DNA from: a virus
IMG/VR virus record: IMGVR_UViG_3300027965_000181
Span: 1-24,409 of that record
DNA: 24,409 bases
Reading direction: 5' to 3' (one strand)
Of this stretch, positions 21,850-24,409 are shown piece after piece. Made by a program: the position numbers and the translations under genes. The notes beneath the pieces were generated by a model, which saw nothing but the letters and a program-made list of their open reading frames with translations, did not search any database and was not told the origin of the DNA. Position 1 is the stretch's first letter, and every line of letters starts with the position of its first letter.

Positions 21850-22729
21850 GAAATTTTAATGCGTTCGCGGGAGGAGCCAGGAACGCAGCGACCGTACGCG
21901 CCCAGGGCTCTGCCGCCGTGCCCTTGGTGAGCTGGCCTGCTGTTTCAGCAGACAACGCGGGTACAAGCCCGTGGCGCAGTGCCCTCGCCGCGAATGATCC
22001 TTCTGGTACGAGCATCGCACCCGGCAGAAATTCGCCGACGGTCTGGGCGTAATCTCCGGGAACTGTCTTGGGTTGGTAGAACGGACCGGTGAACGACTCG
22101 ACTGCGTCCTGGATCTGCGCAGAGGTCGGTCCGGCGAGAAGTGGATTCCAGGCTAGGGCCAGTTGGTTTGTAGCCAAAAAGTCGGAGGCCTTGGCCCCGA
22201 TATTCGGAGCCAAGCCGGGAGCCAGATAATCCGCCGCCTTCTGCACTTCGGTGCCGATGGCTTCGCGTAAGTCGCCCCCCAACCCGAGGAGATGGATCAC
22301 GCCACGGCCGGTCCCGATGCCGAAGGACTTGGCCACGTCGCCGGCGATCTCACCTGTCGAGTAATCCGCCAGCGGCCTGCGCGCATCTGAGGCCGCGGTC
22401 GGCGTGCTTGTTGATGCTTGAGGACCGAAGAATGCTTGGGGCCAGACGTAGTCGAAAGTCTCCGACAATCCGGGCACGGCCGACGCGCTCGGGATTCCAC
22501 CATTCGGCGCGGCGAAAGCTTCGGCGGGTGGCCGGCCGAGGTCTCTCAGTCCCTCGAGTATTCCGGCGTACGGCGTCTGCCCCGGTTGCCTGCCCAGATA
22601 TCTGAGCGACTCGAGGATCCCGCCGCGCGGAATGTTTGGCCCGGGCAGCTGAGGCGGCGGCCGCCCTCCATAGGGATCGCCGAACTTGAAGCCCGGCGCG
22701 TTCGGAAAGACGGGCGGGGCCCAAGCCAA
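21743..22729 (-). CDS. Delivery region of cassette 1 toxin protein
   Basis: This is 328 residues if begun at the TTG at 22729, though the frame is really a continuation of the leader interrupted by the TGA at 22760. Residues 1-115 are Pro/Gly-rich (FPNAPGFKFGDPYGGRPPP, then GILESLRYLGRQPGQTPYAG repeated as GILEGLRDLGRPP). Residues 125-290 form the conserved block: SFGIGTGRGVIHLLGLGGDL, QIQDAVESFTGPFYQPKTVP, GDYAQTVGEFLPGAMLVPEG, ALSAETAGQLTKGTAAEPWA. I recall similar 'TGP.Y.P.T..G.YA.T.GEF.P.A' blocks in Rhizobiales prophage virion proteins. The last 30 residues are frameshifted nonsense (DSKKTADDRGAQH). Confidence 0.7.
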   Translation of the reverse strand: MAWAPPVFPNAPGFKFGDPYGGRPPPQLPGPNIPRGGILESLRYLGRQPGQTPYAGILEGLRDLGRPPAEAFAAPNGGIPSASAVPGLSETFDYVWPQAFFGPQASTSTPTAASDARRPLADYSTGEIAGDVAKSFGIGTGRGVIHLLGLGGDLREAIGTEVQKAADYLAPGLAPNIGAKASDFLATNQLALAWNPLLAGPTSAQIQDAVESFTGPFYQPKTVPGDYAQTVGEFLPGAMLVPEGSFAARALRHGLVPALSAETAGQLTKGTAAEPWARTVAAFLAPPANALKFLGPRGIGRLVGEGESNSWRAKLDSKKTADDRGAQH

Positions 22730-22759
22730 GGCACCGACCGCGCTCGCCGGGATGCGCGA

Positions 22760-22936
22760 TCAATAGGCGGCGAATGGATCAGGCGGCGGTGCGCCAACAG
22801 GCGCAGCCGCGCTCGCGTTTGTTTGCACGCCGATCCAAGCATCTCCCGGATCATCTGGATTCGCCGCCGGCGCAGCCGAAATCCAATCATCGGGAAGGCC
22901 GTCGTCGATTCCCGGCTCGGTCCCATAATCGGCCAT
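22760..22936 (-). CDS. Leader peptide of cassette 1 toxin gene, ended by a Trp-to-stop change
   Basis: A 58-residue open frame reads MADYGTEPGIDDGLPDDWIS, then AAPAANPDDPGDAWIGVQTN and ASAAAPVGAPPPDPFAAY. It has strongly acidic, low-complexity sequence with the PDDWI and DPFAAY motifs. Short 'DPF.AY'-like repeats at the N-terminus are common in large internal proteins of rhizobial phages (recollection). The ATG is 25 bases downstream of a terminator and has only a weak ribosome site (AGCGGTG). Confidence 0.6.
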   Translation of the reverse strand: MADYGTEPGIDDGLPDDWISAAPAANPDDPGDAWIGVQTNASAAAPVGAPPPDPFAAY

Positions 22937-22960
22937 CGGTGCACCGCTGAGGCTAAAATG

Positions 22961-22985
22961 AAAAAGGGCCCCGTTGGGGGCCCTT
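22961..22985 (-). terminator. Rho-independent terminator just upstream of the cassette 1 start codon
   Basis: Minus strand GGGCCCC-CAAC-GGGGCCC plus TTTTTC. It sits 25 bases before the ATG at 22936, in the same place as the cassette 2 copy at 20098. Confidence 0.85.
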
Positions 22986-23119
22986 GGTTTGCTTGCTCGG
23001 ATGATGACGGCCCGGCATTCGCCGGCGGAAATCAGCTATGGGGTGTCAGATCGGTTTCATGGCTTTGTGTTGGTTGACGAATGCAAGAGGCCGGCACGAC
23101 TTTACGTTTGCGTCCATGC

Positions 23120-23155
23120 AAAAAGCCCGGCGCGGTTTCTCCGCAATCCGGGCTT
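23120..23155 (-). terminator. Rho-independent terminator
   Basis: AAGCCCGGATTGCGG...CCGCGCCGGGCTT followed by TTTTTG on the minus strand. Confidence 0.85.
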
Positions 23156-23181
23156 CAGACAGGCTTCACCAAACAAGCAAC

Positions 23182-23216
23182 AAAAAGCCGACCTCAGGGC
23201 GCTCCCGAGATCGGCT
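23182..23216 (-). terminator. Rho-independent terminator
   Basis: AGCCGATCTCGGG...CCCTGAGGTCGGCT followed by TTTTTG on the minus strand. It is the stronger of the tandem pair. Confidence 0.85.
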
Positions 23217-23298
23217 CACACTTCGCGAGTTTCAATTTCGTCAATAGTCTGATTTGCGGAATCGTGTCAAGCGCGGCGCCTCATTGAAGATAGCTCGC

Positions 23299-23349
23299 GG
23301 CCATCCTTCGAGACGCATCGCGCAAATTGCGCGATGCTCCTCAGGATGG
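23299..23349. repeat. Interspersed palindrome (ccatccttcgagacgc...gctcctcaggatgg)
   Basis: Inverted arms ccatccttcgagacgcatcg and cgatgctcctcaggatgg enclose cgcaaattgcg. It is a second copy of the type at 11327-11374 and lies just downstream of the hydrolase gene. Confidence 0.8.
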
Positions 23350-23404
23350 AGGACTCCGCTTGCTGCTGATCACAGGTGTCCGTGGCTCGGGATGATGCCC
23401 TCAC

Positions 23405-24409
23405 TTAAAACTGCATCAGATCCTTCGCGACCAGCACCTCGCCCGAAAACTGCTTCTTCACCGCATCGGCATAACGCGCGTAGTCGTCATTGGGGTCGGG
23501 CGTCGCCGACAGATGCGTGAGCACCACAGTCTTGACGCCGGCACGGCGCGCGATCTCGCCGACCTGCTCAGGCGTGATATGCTCTTCGCGCATGTGGCGG
23601 AGGAAGCCTTCCTGCTCGGCCTGAGTGAGCGTGTCCCACTGCCCCGCCTTGATCCTTTGCGCCTTCACATCGTCGAGGGAGGTGACCTCCGATACGAGCG
23701 TATCGGCGCCCGTGGCAAGATCGACCACGGCATCGCTCGGTCCGGTATCGCCGGTGAACACGATCACCCGGTCGGGCGTCTCGAAGCGGTAGGAATAGGA
23801 TTTGTATTTGCCGAAGGCCGGGCTGCCGGGCGGGAAATGGAAATGCGTGTTTTCCGCCGCCGTCACCTTGATGTTGTGGTCCTGGAAGACGACGCCGGTG
23901 CCGACCTCGTGCGCAAAGAAGAGTTGCGCGGCCGGGATGGTGTTGTTGCCGTCGCTGATGCGAATGTCGGAATTGACGGTGAGGTAGGCGAGAATTCCGC
24001 GGAAGATCGCCTCGGTGCCGGGCGGCCCATAAATGTTCACCGGCTTGGTGCGGCTGAGGTCATACTGCGCGCTCAGGAGCGACGCCAGCCCGCTGGTGTG
24101 GTCGCTGTGCGGATGGGTGATGAAAATGGCGTCGATATTGCGAATGGCAATTCCCGCCCGATTGAGGCGCCGCGTCACGCCGTCGCCCGCATCAATGACG
24201 TAGAGCGCACCATTGACGGTGAGCAGGTTGGAGCTCTGCGCCCTGCCGAGGCCAGGCCGCGGCCCGGCGCGCGTCCCCAGTGTGATGAAATGCGTGCCGG
24301 TTTTTGCAGGCACCGCCGGCGCGCTCTGTTGCGCCAATCCGGCTCCGGTCGCGATCGCCGCCCAAAGCCCAATCGTGCAAGCAAGCAGTGACATTGAACG
24401 GCTACGCAT
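23405..24409 (-). CDS. Exported metallo-beta-lactamase-fold hydrolase, probable host gene
   Basis: This encodes 334 residues if started at the ATG at the window edge; an ATG five codons later (MSLLACTIGLWAAIATGAGL) is equally likely, and the true start could lie outside the window. Residues 6-27 look like a signal peptide, so the enzyme is probably periplasmic. The metal-binding motif HPHSDH (H99, H101, D103, H104), a second-site D221 in VIVFTGDTGPSD and H299 in VVLTHLSA follow the order of RNase Z/arylsulfatase-like members of the MBL superfamily. The substrate cannot be told. It has no phage character and marks the chromosome side of the region. Confidence 0.85.
   Translation of the reverse strand: MRSRSMSLLACTIGLWAAIATGAGLAQQSAPAVPAKTGTHFITLGTRAGPRPGLGRAQSSNLLTVNGALYVIDAGDGVTRRLNRAGIAIRNIDAIFITHPHSDHTSGLASLLSAQYDLSRTKPVNIYGPPGTEAIFRGILAYLTVNSDIRISDGNNTIPAAQLFFAHEVGTGVVFQDHNIKVTAAENTHFHFPPGSPAFGKYKSYSYRFETPDRVIVFTGDTGPSDAVVDLATGADTLVSEVTSLDDVKAQRIKAGQWDTLTQAEQEGFLRHMREEHITPEQVGEIARRAGVKTVVLTHLSATPDPNDDYARYADAVKKQFSGEVLVAKDLMQF

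Larger units (their letters stand above)
21484..22936 (-). pseudogene. Cassette 1 toxin gene: PDDWI leader, delivery region, deaminase-like toxin; two lesions
   Basis: The ATG at 22936 opens a leader with GLPDDWISAAP and ends PPPDPFAAY followed by TGA at 22760-22762. Cassette 2 has TGG at this site, so this is a Trp-to-stop change. The same frame then runs SRIPASAVGALAWAPP into the long delivery region down to about 21840, where a CCCC/GGGG run at 21837-21840 puts the toxin domain into another frame. With GGG instead of GGGG it would read KFLGPRELAALSERANQI and join cleanly. Full architecture: leader (58 residues), Pro-rich segment with GILE.LR.LG repeats, conserved delivery block, deaminase-like domain. 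The product was about 480 residues before damage. Confidence 0.8.
23119..23274 (-). repeat. Cassette-boundary repeat, copy 1 (host side)
   Basis: This is the right-hand copy of the ~155-bp repeat with both terminators well preserved. No toxin cassette lies on its right, where the host-type gene begins. It may mark the end of a lost cassette or the original edge of the cargo region. Confidence 0.85.

Noticed and set aside
22760-22762. TGA as selenocysteine or recoded tryptophan codon
   Set aside because: The sister cassette has TGG but is broken by a nearby deletion, no selenocysteine-type element is evident, and other genes here use TGA as a normal stop.
17359-23274. CRISPR-like array from the three boundary repeats
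   Set aside because: The repeats are about 155 bp, only three in number, about 2.9 kb apart and made of terminators.
23119-23274. Prophage attachment sites formed by the boundary repeats
   Set aside because: Three copies lie inside the element, they coincide with transcription terminators, and there is no tRNA or integrase beside them.

Overview
The window is a GC-rich stretch from what looks like an alphaproteobacterium of the Bradyrhizobium / Rhodopseudomonas / Afipia group. This placement is inferred from base composition and from several families of short palindromic repeats typical of those genomes, not from a marker gene. Nearly everything is coded on the minus strand, so the region reads from high to low coordinates. 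At the right edge is a probable host gene, an exported metallo-beta-lactamase-fold hydrolase (23405-24409). All the rest appears to be a resident podovirus-type prophage of the SU10-like kind.

The block at 17360-17306 down to about 1 is a virion structural operon. In transcription order it holds: portal; small virion protein; glycine-rich protein; a virion protein; a 20-residue-repeat protein (frameshifted); an HEAGH zinc-peptidase-like protein; a small helical protein; scaffold; SU10-type major capsid protein; a tail-fibre-like protein with the phage 'LE.G..A.P.EHR...E...CQRY' signature; four small structural proteins; adaptor; beta-propeller tail nozzle; and then small tail or ejection proteins, one of them split by an in-frame TAA. 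No terminase, integrase, lysis or replication gene was recognised here.

Between the portal and the host gene lies the most unusual part (17359-23274): two tandem polymorphic toxin-immunity cassettes. Each begins just downstream of a rho-independent terminator. Each starts with an N-terminal leader carrying a 'PDDWI' motif and a proline-rich 'WAPP.FPNAPGFKFGDPYGG' segment. Each leads into a different C-terminal toxin domain: a zinc-dependent deaminase-like domain in cassette 1 and a PD-(D/E)XK-like nuclease domain in cassette 2. The matching immunity-type genes follow directly: a DUF416/YjaG-like gene and DUF6572-like genes respectively. Behind them trail chimeric scraps of the other cassette's immunity genes. 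Three copies of a ~155-bp repeat, each carrying two tandem terminators, bound the cassettes.

Both toxin genes are broken, at independent lesions: a Trp-to-stop change and a frameshift in cassette 1; a 1-nt deletion, a ~480-bp internal deletion and a further frame change in cassette 2. A short 'PDDWI' ORF also sits at the left edge, translationally coupled to the last ejection-type gene. This suggests that the toxins borrow the leader of a phage virion/ejection protein. The simplest reading is a decaying prophage that once carried exchangeable, virion-associated toxin cargo. Host palindromic repeats have since invaded most of its intergenic gaps.
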